From Axinella damicornis (Eukaryota > Porifera > Demospongiae > Axinellida > Axinellidae), in assembly GCA_963931865.1 (NCBI GenBank), contig OZ007518.1, forward strand, positions 8,484,361 through 8,548,360: DNA of 64,000 bases, read 5' to 3'. Every line of letters begins with the position of its first letter. Position 1 is the stretch's first letter. This document shows positions 1-11,747 of the stretch, one piece after another. Position numbers and translations under genes: made by a program. The notes under the pieces are model-generated. The model searched no databases, was not told where the DNA came from, and saw nothing but the letters and a program-made list of their open reading frames with translations.

Positions 1-79
1 ACAACAGAGCTACAGAACAGTATTCAAGATGTGTAGTGATAATGCATGCGTATGCAAGTACGATAGGTCAAAGGTCACA

Positions 80-3000
80 TCAAGGAGCAGCCTTCTTATT
101 GTCATACGTGTCAGCAGTTTGCTTGCTGCTCCTGCCGAGCACAGAGATCTGCTGCAGGGCTTCCCGGCTTGCTTTCAGCTTTCTCTTGAGCTCTGAGCAC
201 TGGGCGTACGATGTGTCTCTCCTCTTCTTCAGCTGTGTCTCCTCCTCACCTGCGACACAAAACAACACACACTGTCACCACTGTTTGTTAGCCTTGTCTC
301 AGGCCATTCCACCGTCAGTATCTGATTGCAAATACGGCTGTGATCAAATACTGGTAGTGGGAATGGCCTGGGAGCGAGGCTAACTGTTTGTCATACTGTA
401 AGCACATAGTTGCCAACCATCCCAGATGCTAGTGCGTTTGAACAATTTGAATGAGCCGTTGAGTACCTTGCATGATGTAGGCCTATGCATGGTTTACGTA
501 AGCACTCATATGATGTGGCATGATTTCATTGGCTTGTATACTGCTGACTTGGCACAACCAAGAAATTGCTCATATAGTCACCAAAATTACAAGCCAAATA
601 CCAGTAGTTGATTAGGGAATTTCCCTAGTTGTTCATGACCTATGTAGTAGGGCTGGAGCGACTAGGGAAATTCCCTAGGTGTTTCCTCTTGTTCCTTACT
701 CATTTGTCTTCCATTGAATGGTTTCACTGTGTAGCTGATTAGGGAATTTCCCTGGTTGTTCAAGCCCTGTAGCTGTATACTGCGTACCTAGTTCCTTCAG
801 TTCATCTCTCAGTCCCTCCAGGTGTTTCCTCTTGTTCTTTATCCTTTCGTTTGTCTCTTCGATGTGCGTTGTGAGGGCTTCCTTCTTTTCTCCACACGAG
901 CTGACAGTTGCGTAGGCCTCTTGAGGGAGGGAGGGAGAGAAGAGCGAGGGAGGGAGGGAGGGAGGAGGAGGAGAAGGGAGAGGAGGGAGGGGGAGAGGGA
1001 GGAGGGAGGGAGGGGGAAGGGAGGGAGGAAGGGGGAAGGATCGAGGGACAGAGGGAGGAAAGGGAGGGAGGAGGGCAGTGAGGGGGAAAGAGGGAGGAAG
1101 GGGAAGGAGGAAGGAGGGAGGGAACAAAGAAGAGAGAGGAGCAAGGAAGGGAGAGAAGGGGAGGATTTGTAACATGTAGGTGAAGGTAAGGACACTTTCT
1201 CCTAAAATCATAGCCAAACTACGTATAACCACCCACCTTCCAACTTGCTCTGGAGTACCTCCAGCTGTTTCTTATCGCCATGATACTCTGCCTGGAGCAG
1301 AGAGGTGAGCTTGTCCACCGACACAACTGATCTCAGAAGACTCAGCACGTAGTCAGGGTCTGAGAGAAACAAACATGTTTGAGGACAACTTAAGTGTAAG
1401 TCCTGAGTAACGTATAACTGGATTATATAGCCAATTAGATTCCTGAGCAACAAACCACTGTACGGCCATGTTCCAGACCCTTTCTACAAGCAGAACAGGG
1501 TCTGGCCACACGAGACTAGGCAGGGAGAAGATATAGAAGGTTTGTTGACCATGTGGAGCTCAGAACAGCGGGAAGAATGAGTGCTACATACAACATGCCA
1601 GCAACTATCTATTACTGTCCTGAACTCCAAGTTCCGATGCTTGCTCTCATATCTCATACATTGTTATGAATTCAGAGCCAAGATGTCACCTACTGCATGC
1701 AACAGTGGGCACTCTGCCCAGTGGCTTAGGCAGGCCGGGGCGGCAGAAGCATTTGAACTTTGGTCAGGCAGAGTATAGTGGAGGCGTTATGCATCTGTGC
1801 AGCGAAGCACGGCAATTTTGATGGCAGTAGGCTGGCAAGCAATGCATGCCCTTGTAGGGCTGTCTGGGGGGCATGCCACCCCCAGGAAATTCTTGAGTTT
1901 AGAGATCACATCTACTTGCTTTTGCTTTTTCAGGTGCCATACAGCAAACATTGGTCTGGCAGTTGCCGGGTCTGCCGGACCTGATTCGCCACCTAACCGG
2001 TATGTTAGATGTCTGATGGGCACAGTGGAACTGCTCTTTAGGACACCCCTGATTTAAACACCCTCTTGATTGGGACACTTGATCAAGTCTCAACTTCTTA
2101 TGAGGACACCTCTCTAATCAGGACACATTTTCTGGGCCCAATTGAAGTTGTCCGTATTAGAGGGTTCCACTGTATTAATTGGGTTCAATGAATTGATCCC
2201 CCCCCCCCCCCCCCCCCCCCAACACACCACTTCTTCTGTGATAAGGATGTGCTGGATGTGAGGCAGTACTAGCCTCGTGTGCAGTCTGGGAATGAGGATT
2301 TTCTATAATTTGGGGCTATTATGGAATCATTCCCAGGCTGGGGTATGAGAACTGGGCCGGGGTATGAGGATAGTTTGAATAATTTCATTCCCAGGTCCGG
2401 ATCTTGGAACTCGACAAATGTATTGTTCCGTACCTACCTTGCTTGAACTTTTCTGTGAGGGTTTCCTGGTGGAAGGTGGTGTCCATCTTCTCCTCATCTG
2501 AGAGTAATACCAATCAGAAAGTCACATTTAGCCCCTACCCTAGAGGAAGTGAATGACATCAGCTAGTCTTGGACCCAGACCTTAATTCCCACCCGATAAA
2601 TTCAGAGGCCAGATGTCACCTTAAGACTCTTGATCAGTTCAGCCCCCTCCTAGTCTGCACTAGGAACAGGGTTGGGATCATCACACAGTACATACATGTC
2701 GGCTTAGTTTGACAGTTGTTTGGTGGGGAAGAACAATGAGCTGGAGGATGTAATGCATGTACACTGCAGGATGTCGTGTACAACCTTCTTTTGGTGACTA
2801 AAGGAGCTACAGTAGGTGCTGGATGGGTGGGTGTGGAGAGTTGGCATGCCATCAAAAAGCATTTTAACCCACCATTCCTGATTCTCAAGGTCAGGCATCC
2901 AAGGTTTAGGTTATATTGGGGTAAGAGTGCACGATGACATCATCTGATAATGCATTCCTGAGGGTGGGTATAAACCATATATCTAGAAGGAGCACTGGGG

Positions 3001-3366
3001 AAGTGTCTTGGGAATGGGACCAGGGTCAGCTAGTACTGGTACAATTACAATACTACGCTCACCTTTGCCAGGTGAAGCGCTACTCTTCTTTCCACCAATG
3101 GAGCCCGAATCAGCCGCTACCGACTCTGGGTGTCTTGGCTTGAGACTCAGTGCTGTTATGAATGTGGGGAGGTGGGGGGGTGGAGGGGTGGAACTCTCAG
3201 GGTGGGGGGACGGAATGGTGGGGCTCTTGGGGTGGGCAGGTGGAGGGGAGGGATGTGACTCGTGTGATGTGGGCGGCAGCTCCTGTGGTGTTTCCTGGGT
3301 GTGTTCTGGTGCCATGGCAGGTGTGGCAACGAGAGGTGCTGAACTTGAATCAGGGCTGGATGCCAT
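80..3366 (-). CDS. Proline-rich, coiled-coil protein of unknown family (5 exons)
   Basis: Five exons join in frame on the minus strand: 3063-3366, 2438-2497, 1237-1359, 788-919, 80-249 (789 bp, 262 residues). Every junction has GT/AG and phase 1. The start MASSPDSSS is the first Met of the exon with the proline/serine-rich N-terminus (about residues 1-100). The rest is charged and helical with heptad character (for example KKQLEVLQSKLEEAY and NERIKNKRKHLEGLRDEL), ending in ADTYDNKKAAP. No catalytic motif or membrane segment is seen. I do not recognise the family; length and layout would suit a cytoskeletal or scaffold protein, which is inference only. The acceptor of the fourth exon abuts a long CCCT tract (sense strand). 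The gene is divergent from the dystroglycan gene. Confidence 0.7.
289..382. mobile_element. Short MITE, TAGCC family, 9-bp TSD
   Basis: A 94-bp foldback element begins TAGCCTTGTCTCAGGCC and ends GGCCTGGGAGCGAGGCTA. It is flanked by the perfect 9-bp direct repeat actgtttgt (280-288 and 383-391). It lies in the 3' flank side of intron 4 of the coiled-coil gene and belongs to the family also seen at 15489, 44978, 45510, 50537 and 54046. Confidence 0.8.
922..1165. repeat. GGGA/GA purine-rich microsatellite abutting a splice acceptor
   Basis: Imperfect (GGGA/GGA)n on the plus strand, so CCCT-rich on the sense strand of the coiled-coil gene. It lies directly upstream of that gene's fourth exon (acceptor at 920-921). 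Confidence 0.9.
2198..2220. repeat. Poly(C) run
   Basis: 23 uninterrupted C residues in an intron of the coiled-coil gene. The length is nominal because long homopolymers assemble poorly. Confidence 0.95.
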
Positions 3367-3569
3367 GTTCTGAGTGTGTGCTTTGGTTTGCAAGAGAGCA
3401 TGTTCTGGTCACATGACCTATAACCAATCAGGTACACCCAACATAGTAAGGATATTGCACAGCTCAAGCACAAGAGTAATTGTACCACGGAAGGTAAGGT
3501 GTCCTTACGAGAAACCACTGTATAGAGTGGCCGACGAGGGGACTGCAACTAGCAAGTGAATGCTAATAC

Positions 3570-3755
3570 TAACAGGGGCCAACGGCTTTACATCCCTCTG
3601 AAAGATACATTGTCAACTATTTCAGGTCAAGAATATAGCTGCTCATTTTTTTAGCCTAGACCTGAGTAGACTAGGAGATAAAGCAAATCTCCTGTGGCAT
3701 GGTGGGACTCGAACCAGTAACCTTGCAATTAACCACTCGGCCACCAGCCACCCCC
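3570..3755 (-). mobile_element. tRNA-derived SINE
   Basis: On the minus strand the sequence starts GGGGTGGCTGGTGGCC. It holds a pol III A box (TGGCCGAGTGG, 3733-3743) and B box (GGTTCGAGTCC, 3705-3715), followed by an unrelated body. The head does not fold as a full tRNA (no anticodon stem). The same head recurs at 63963-64000 on the plus strand. The 3' boundary is approximate. Confidence 0.6.
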
Positions 3756-3878
3756 AAATAATTCAGGAGTGTCCTGATAACTGATCACTCACCACCAAAG
3801 CACATGCAACAATCTATGCTGAAAGTGTATGTCTACTCGACGTACTCGTCACCATTCAATCTGCTGATGTAGCCTCGC

Positions 3879-3906
3879 GGGCCAGATGTTCGCGAACGTC
3901 TGGCCC
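3879..3906. repeat. 28-bp near-perfect palindrome between divergent genes
   Basis: GGGCCAGATGTT-CGCG-AACGTCTGGCCC: one mismatched pair in 14. It sits in the roughly 1.3-kb interval between the coiled-coil gene (start 3366, minus) and the dystroglycan gene. It could be a dyad binding site or a small foldback remnant; nothing else is seen in 3760-4300. Confidence 0.5.
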
Positions 3907-4713
3907 GTAAGACTGGTGGCTGATGGAAAGTGTAATTGCAAAATTAATTGGGGTGAGCTGTAGGTACGAGATGGTGGATATGCCAAACTCCACTGAAGTA
4001 CCAATGAGGCGAGGGTAGAGCAAGGCAAGCTTGTAAAAGAGCTCACCCTGTTAATAATTTGTCAGTGCAGTTGACCGACACTTCAAAAATTTGCACACAT
4101 ATGCATGACACAAGTCTATAATGAACATCCCAGTAACTGTCACTTTAAAGTATAAAGACTGAATCCACTTATGATACAAACTAATTCACTCACCAGAAGT
4201 TGATCATTGATTGTAGTGTGCAATAAGTTATTAAAACGTCACTTCCTCAAAAATTTCGGCCGACAGTCAAATATATTTGAGCGGTTGCTAGGCGCACGGA
4301 GTATTTTGAAGGGGGCGTAACCCAACAACAACCGGGACGGCGAGGGGGCGTACACCGCGCCAGCAGTAGCTAGTTCGAAAACAACTCTACCCAGAAGATT
4401 CCACCAGCTGAAAAATGAACGCGTGAAGGTATGTTTGGGTATCTTTTGAATGCAAGGGATACGGATACATAGGAGGGCTCCAGGGAGATAAATCCGCGGG
4501 GATAGCCTGCAGCAATATATAATTGAAGTAGCCCCGCCTCTTTTTCGAAAACAACAAAGCCAGCTGCGTTCCTAAGTGGAAAAAGGTACATTATCATAGC
4601 AATGTATCACTTACACACTAGTACACTAGTATTCTGCTCAAGTACTAGCAAAAATTCTCTCCATTGCTCCCTGCAGATGAAAGTTGCAATCTGAAAATTA
4701 TAATTAGAACTTA

Positions 4714-5974
4714 ATGGCTCAATTACTACTTCAAGAAGCATCCCAGCTGAGAGTGGAAAATATGCCGCCCTCTTGGATTGAAAAGGACCGTGAAGGAGAG
4801 GTAGAGTTACTGCGAGAGTGTGGAACAAGGAAGACTCTCTGTCCCTATTGCAAATACAAATGGAGAGAATATGCACACAGAACTACGTCTGTACCTTCAG
4901 ATGTGGATCCTCTGATGACGTCAGAGTGCCGTGGAACCTACACCCAGAACCATCCTTCAGGTGCACAACTAAGTCAGTGTAGGCTTCAGGCAATACGAAC
5001 AAGCACAGCTGGCCACTGTACTACTCTTACCATCACGAACCCCGTACAAAGACGACATCAGGTCACTGGAGAGGGCAACAAGAAATGCACACTCCGCAAC
5101 CACTGTAGGATTTCCACAGCACATCATCGTAGCTCTTTGCATCTTAGAACAGTAACTCAAACACTTCTGCACATCGTTCTCTTCCTGGCCCTCTTCACCC
5201 ACGCATCCAACGCAGCAAACATTGAAAGGACAGAAGCGGGGAGTCGCCTTCCTTCAAGATTCCTAAACTGGGACCCACTCCATATCAGGACAGTGGAGCT
5301 GAGCAAAACAACACCCAACGTGCAGACACAAGCAACACCCAATCTTGTCACCGGCAGTAGAGGAATACCCAACCGTGTGGCAGTCGTCGGCCGATTGTTT
5401 CGATTCCAAATACCCCCTACTGCATTCAGTGGAATAGCCTTCCAGTATAAGGTGAGATACATAGCGTGGTCTTCAGATGAAGTTAGTTATGCACGCATTG
5501 TCCTTCTAAATAAGCTGTCAGAAGTCTCAGTTGAATGCATAGGATATATTATGTACTATTGCCTGATAGAGAGTTTCCAGCTCCAATTATAGCTATACTT
5601 GGTGTACTAAACTTTAGTACCGCCATTTATACTTTAGTTCCAGACAACAGCAACTATTACGTAATTTTAGTAAACCGCTCATGGTTGTAGAAACAATGAT
5701 ACACGGAATCAGAAGGATGAGTTGAAATCCAGGTTACCATTTCGGCTCATCTTTTCGATTCTGTGAATATATATTATAAGCTCAAGAGAAAAGTGATGCT
5801 TGGGAACGAGTCTGACAAGCAGTATCTGAAGAGTGGCCGTGAATATTGATGACAGTACTGTGTGTGCAGTGGACCTCACATGTGGGTGTCATGAATAATG
5901 GTATTAGAAGAATGTGGAGTGAATACATACATTAATTGTGCATATAATGTGGTAGGTCTTATATTGATGAATTC

Positions 5975-6032
<58 letters not shown>

Positions 6033-6038
6033 ACGCAT

Positions 6039-6079
<41 letters not shown>

Positions 6080-9000
6080 CAACACAGGCCAACGAAGCGG
6101 GCCTCACCACCTTGCCCGACTGGCTCCACTTCAATGGGACATCTGGTGTTTTCACTGGAATACCCCTACCTAGCAACGTAGGCAGGGTGTACGTGAGTGT
6201 AGAGGCACGTCAACAAGGGGCTACTGGTGACAGCACGGCAGATTCTAGTGTGGTGGTTGAAAGCGACCTATTTATGTTGAAAGTACAGCTACCATCTAGT
6301 GCCTTCGCTGAAGCCCCAACCACTGATGATACCCAAACCCCATTCCAAAAACGTTCCAAATCCCGGTCTGATACCACATATCCCCATTCCATCCCAAATT
6401 GTCCACAAGGCACTTTATTGCACTTTCCGAATACAACAGCCACCAACCCGAAGTCGTCCCTGTGTCGCAAGAAGCCACTGGTCCTCGCCAATCTGCTCTT
6501 TCTAGTCAACTTCACGTTGCTAACTCCCGTTCAGCGGGTAGAGCTCTTTACGAAAGCTGCGCAGCTGCTCTGTGTCAGCCCAGGTACACTCTTCCTGCGA
6601 TCCATAGACTGGTCGGACAAATCAGGCATGCTACTCTGGACCCAGATTGCTGATTCAGATTTTGCAGACTATTTCAGCTTTTCGACGATTTTGTCCTTTC
6701 CGGTCACTTGTAACTCCTTTGATCCCGATGAAGAGCCGTATGCGACTCTTCTTACCTACTTGGAAAGTTCCTTATTGGCTGGTAGAAGTGGGGTGATTCT
6801 ATCCGATGAACAAGATAACAGGCTCACGGTTGAGTATGAACAATGGTTCGTCTCCACGGACTCCACGGTAAACTTGCAGTCAAAACTGCAGCCGGAACAT
6901 CATCGTTATAGGAGGCAGGTTCAGGACGTGCTTGAGATTAGCATGGATGCGACAGCAACAGTGAGAGAGGTCATCTCCTCTACTCCTTTTGTTTCCAGTT
7001 CCACGACCAGTCTATCCAGTTCCATGATCAGTCTGTCCAGTTCCACGACTAGTCTGTCAGATTCCAGGACCAGTTCCACGACCAGTCTGTCCAGTTCCGC
7101 GACCAGTTTGTCCAGTTCCACGGCCAGTCTGTCCAGTTCCGCGACCAGTTTGTCCAGCTCAGCAACTAGCTTGACGACCAGCATGACCAGGGTACGAAGT
7201 AGCTCATCTGAAATCAGTCCATCTGGCTTAGAACTTCCATCCAGAAGTCCGCCGTCATCATTAATTGTTCCCCCCACCAGGGTCATCCCCACTTCAGAGG
7301 CGTCAATAATATTCCTCACAAGGAGCCCAACACCAGTCGCTACCGTCACTTCTTCTTCACCATCTTCAGTCAGCTCTCAAACGTTTGAGCCACTGACGTC
7401 AGTTCCCATACTGTCCATTGCAAGCCTGCCTATAAGTATGATTTCAACATCCATTGTTGAAGTTGTCATAACCCCTACCCCTTCCTTCCTTTTCACAGTG
7501 CGCTCCAGCATAGTGATACCTACAAGTCCTCTTTTCTCCTCCGTTCCAATCGCTGAAACACCGTCTCCCATCAGCTCAAGCGCTTTTCTTCTTGAGCCAA
7601 GTTCCATTGATTTAGCAAGTTCTTTTCTTCTCGAGCCTTTTTCAAGTATCTCTAGTGAGCCAATCGCTAGTTCTTTTGTTCCAGAGCCTACAACCAGTGC
7701 CTTCTTTCTACAGTCAAGTTCAAGTGTGTTTGTTCTAGAACCAAGCTCCACTCCTCTTCCGCTGCGTCCCACTGTTTCCGACGGTATCCTCATGCCCATG
7801 TCACTATCTGAGGTCACGCTCTCCCTGGACATCTTTACACCAACTCCGGTACCCTTTACGTCTCTCGTCTTTCCGGAGCTCACAACAGATGTTTTGTTCC
7901 CAGAAACAACTGTGGTTCCCATGGCAACTGTGCCCGTGACAACGGCTATACTCCCAACAGCACAGGCTGAAATTACTCCAGTGTTCTCACCAACCTTTGT
8001 ATCTTCAAGCTCTGATACGTCAGTGTCAACTCCCATCTCCCTCTTTCCAACCAGCATGCCATCTCTTCCTTCAACAACCACACTCGTATCCTCGCAGCTC
8101 CAGGACCTGTCACCATCTCCAAGCCTGACAACAGACATTGTGTTCCCAGAAACAACCATGGTTCCCATGACAACTGCACCCCTGACAACAGATGTGCTTC
8201 CAATAACAGAGGTTGTAATTACTCCAGATTTCTCACCAATGTTTTTGACATCTGATACGACGTCAGCATCAACTCCCATCCTCCTCTTGCCAACCAGCAT
8301 GTCGTTTCTTCCTCTACCCATATCGTCACAACTTTCGTCACCATCTCCAAGCCTGTCAACAGACATTGTGTTCCCAGAAACGACCATGGTTGCCATGACA
8401 ACTGTACCCCTGACAACAGATGTGCTTCCAATAACAGAGGTTGGAATTACTCCAGTTTTTTCACCAATGTTTGAATCAGTATTAACTCCCATCTTCCTCT
8501 TGCCAACTAGCATGTCATCGTTTCCTCTAACAACCACACTCGTATCCTCACAGCTCCTGTCACCATCTCCAAGTTCGGCACCCTCCACCCCTCCACCCTC
8601 TCCCACCATCACACCCACACCAAGCTCATCAGAGGTTTCATTCGATTTCTCATCCCCGCTCTTTGATCTCAGCAGCTCATTTATTTTTGCAGACTCTCCA
8701 ACCCCAATCCAGACCTTCCTCGTCCCGTTGCCAACCTCTGATCTCACTCTATCCGTCAGCATGTTCACGCCAAGTCAATCACCACCTATGCCAACTGAAA
8801 CATTTTCAGCAGCGTCCTCCGCCCTACTGCCAGAACCATCAACCGAGGTTTTCCTCCCCACTGAAACGCTCCTCCCCCCAATGTCAACAACACCTGTGTT
8901 TGAATTTACTACAACACAACTTCCACTCACAACAAGCGCAATTTTTGATCAGATAGTAACATCGATCTTTTTTGTTCCAACTTCAACTCTCGAGTTTCCC

Positions 9001-10893
9001 ATTACCCTGTCCCCAACACCAGTCCCTATGTTAACGCCTGTCCCTACTCCGAGCATCTGTGAGGCAGTTGTGTGCGAAAATGGAGTGTGCATTGACCTTG
9101 GTAATGATTCCAGATGTGATTGCTTCCAAGGCTGGACAGACGAGTTCTGCCAGACCGATGCAGACGATTGCGAACCTAGGCCTCTAGGACTGTGTGACAT
9201 CATTGGCAGTAGTAACTGTTCCGATGGGAACGCTACGTACAACTGTACCTGTAGACCCGGTTTTACAGGTATGAACTGCTCAGAAGACTTTGACGAGTGT
9301 GCAGCCATGCCCTGCTTGAACGGTGCCACCTGTGTTAACTTCCCCGCTCCTGTCTTCTTCACTTGCAATTGCCCCCCGGGGTATTCCGGGCCGGAGTGCA
9401 GTGTTGACGTCTCCCCGTGCGACCCTGATCCCTGTCCCAGTGATGAGATATGTATAGAACTAGGACCAGGCGGTATGAATTACTCGTGTTTTGCGATTGA
9501 TGTGACTACAATTATTGATGTACCCTCAAGCTCTCCGATTTCTCCATCTAGTAGTCCACCATCATCGCTAATTGCTCCTACCACCAGGGTCATCCCCGCT
9601 TCAGAAGCTTCTAGTATACTCCTCACAAGGAGCCCAACACCAGTTGCTACCATCTCTTCGTCAGTTGGAATATTTGACACAACGTCCGTTGTTGAAGTTG
9701 TCGTAACACCTACCCCCTCTCCCTCCTCCTCTCCCTCCCCCTCCCCCTCCCCCTCCCCCACTTCTCCACCAGTGGATAACACAGCTCCTCAGCTGCTCAA
9801 TCGAATAGGAACAGTAGTCACTAACGAAGGTCAACTGTTCCGATTCAAAATTCCTGACAACACATTCTACGATGCTGAAAGTGGGTCCCTGAGCAACCTC
9901 AGTTTGACCCTACTGGACTCGAATGGAATCCCTCTCCGGAACACCTCCTGGATTCAACTGAGCCAGGATGTGATCGAAGGCATTCCACTAGCAGAACAGA
10001 TACAGGCAAATGCCATTACTGAGTACGTGTTTCTTTTGAGAGCAGAAGACCGATTTGGAGCAGCTGCTCACGATTTTGTCACTGTCCGAGTGTTTCCTCA
10101 GGGACAACTTGAGAACTTTCTGAACGTGTTCTTTGAAGGGAACTTCGCAGTCTTCAATCAGAACTTGTCTGCCAAACTGGACCTAGTTACCCGCATAGCA
10201 ACTGACCCATCCATCACCAACGGCGTCTATGTGAAGGAGTTTAGAAACGGTAGCATTATCGTTTCTTATGCAAACCTCTCTATTTCGGATTTCGACTGTG
10301 CTGATTTCAGAGCCTGGGTTGCAACAATCTATGTCAATGGTAACTACACTGAGCAATTCACCCGGTCTGTGTTTCCGTTCCAACCGACATCCACTCCCAT
10401 CATCGAAGGCCCCTGTAACACAAGCACGTCAAACATTGACCCAACGTTGGGCTCAACCGTTGAAATTGACGGCACTTTCCAAAGCAATCTGATTATTCTC
10501 CTAGCCATTCTTGTACCAACGGCTGTCATTGCTTTGGTCTGCCTGCTGATTGGAATTGCAGCTGTCTTGCTTTACCACCGCCGAAGATCAGAGAGAAAAC
10601 TGATCTTGACACCCATGGATAGGACATTCCTCAATCGAGGACCAGTCGTCCTATCGGGTGAGGCTGAGCTACCATATCGCAGCAGACGACCCGTTATTCT
10701 ACCCACCGAAGTGCAGGTAGGTGGTCACAGACACCGACCAACTGCACTAGAAGAAATGGAACACTCCTTAGCATCAGAAGACGATTCATCAAGTGAGGAA
10801 GACCTCTTTATCTCACCACGGAGTAGACTATTGCCCCCTGGCAGCCCTCCACCACCATACACATTGCCCCCTGACTATGTCTATCCCAGTTAG
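4714..10893 (+). CDS. Dystroglycan homologue with EGF-like insert
   Basis: Two exons: 4714-5451 and 6088-10893, joined in phase 0 (donor AAG|gtgaga, acceptor acacag|GCC). A hydrophobic signal-like segment (TLLHIVLFLALFTHASNA, about 5160-5215) lies some 150 residues after the first Met, so the true start may be different. Next comes an N-terminal cadherin-like dystroglycan module spanning the intron (RLFRFQIPP ... LPDWLHFNG ... FTGIPL) and an S6-like part. Then there is a furin-type RYRRQ (about 6910), a long Ser/Thr/Pro mucin region with tandem ~80-residue repeats, and three EGF-like modules (9058-9500). A second cadherin-like module (FRFKIPDNTFYD) leads to a SEA-like region with the NGSIIVSY cleavage motif (10246). 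One membrane span (10486-10580), a basic stop-transfer and a tail ending PPPYTLPPDYVYPS complete it. The family links basement membrane to dystrophin through WW binding of PPPY. The EGF modules are unusual for this family. Confidence 0.88.
5978..6076. repeat. (CA)n microsatellite against the dystroglycan splice acceptor
   Basis: Two (CA)n blocks separated by ccacgcataaa. They end about 11 bp before the acceptor acacag|GCC at 6087 and so supply most of the intron's 3' end. Confidence 0.95.
7887..8580 (+). repeat. Coding tandem repeats in the dystroglycan mucin region
   Basis: Three ~230-bp units start near 7887, 8131 and 8365. Each encodes a variant of (D)VFPETTxVxMTTxPLTTDVLP followed by ITPxFSPMF and a P-T-S-M stretch. 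They differ by substitutions and small in-frame length changes. Confidence 0.85.
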
Positions 10894-11214
10894 CCTCATA
10901 AATAATCGTCATACATCATCATTATTATTATTATACTATTGTTTGGAAATAATATTTAATACGCACCATTTACATACGCCACAACAATTTTGTACATGAC
11001 ATTAATAGTTATTCTTGTTCGTACGTGTTCTCTGATGTAAACTTCTATTGGCACACTTTTTGGGCAAAATACATACTAATGTGATGTGAAGGGTGGTTAC
11101 GAATGCGAGTGTGTATTTTTCATGATGTACGTATAGCTATATATGCTGTGTATACGCCACTAGAATGAATGTACTGTACAATGCCGGTAGAATTCAACTG
11201 CGTTGACACTAGAT

Positions 11215-11432
11215 GAAATTCACCGTGCATACCGTGTGACTGGATATACTTGTCGACATTGCTCGAATGACTTTGAGGGGAAGAAGATCCCTCCGGCTGG
11301 GTCTGATCTGTGCACTTCCCTCTGTAAAAAAGCACATTCACAGCCGGAGGGATCTTCTTCCCCTCAAAGTCAATTGTTGAATCGAGCAATGTCGACAAGT
11401 ATATCCAGTCACACGGTATGCACGGTGATTTC
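11215..11432. repeat. 218-bp hairpin-forming inverted repeat
   Basis: Left arm about 11215-11302 (starts gaaattcaccgtgcat) and right arm about 11341-11432 (ends atgcacggtgatttc) are near-perfect reverse complements with a ~40-nt spacer. It lies between the dystroglycan and SLC26 genes. Probably a foldback/MITE copy; clear target duplications were not seen. Apart from this, 10894-11747 shows no gene. Confidence 0.85.
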
Positions 11433-11747
11433 TCAGTCTTGGACGGCGCGCATTATTGGCTACCGGTATGCACGGTTATATTTACACTACTGTGTACATG
11501 TACACATAGTCTGGTTTGCACATGCATGCATACCACACAATGCCACAGACCTCATAGTGAGATGGCCATAAGAGTAATATAAATATGTACTACATAAGAC
11601 CAATATAAATTGTGTAGTAACTAGTTGAGGTCTGATACCAGACTAACCTTCACCTCAATCAGATAACCTTTGAACCTTACCTCTGACGGGTGGGTGGGGC
11701 TATCTGCTGAATAACTCCCACTGCCTCATCGCTGCCGAACCGCTGCC

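Noticed and set aside
7377..8768. 463-codon open frame on the minus strand
   Set aside because: It is antisense to the repetitive mucin exon of dystroglycan; the openness follows from the repeat composition and no domain is seen.
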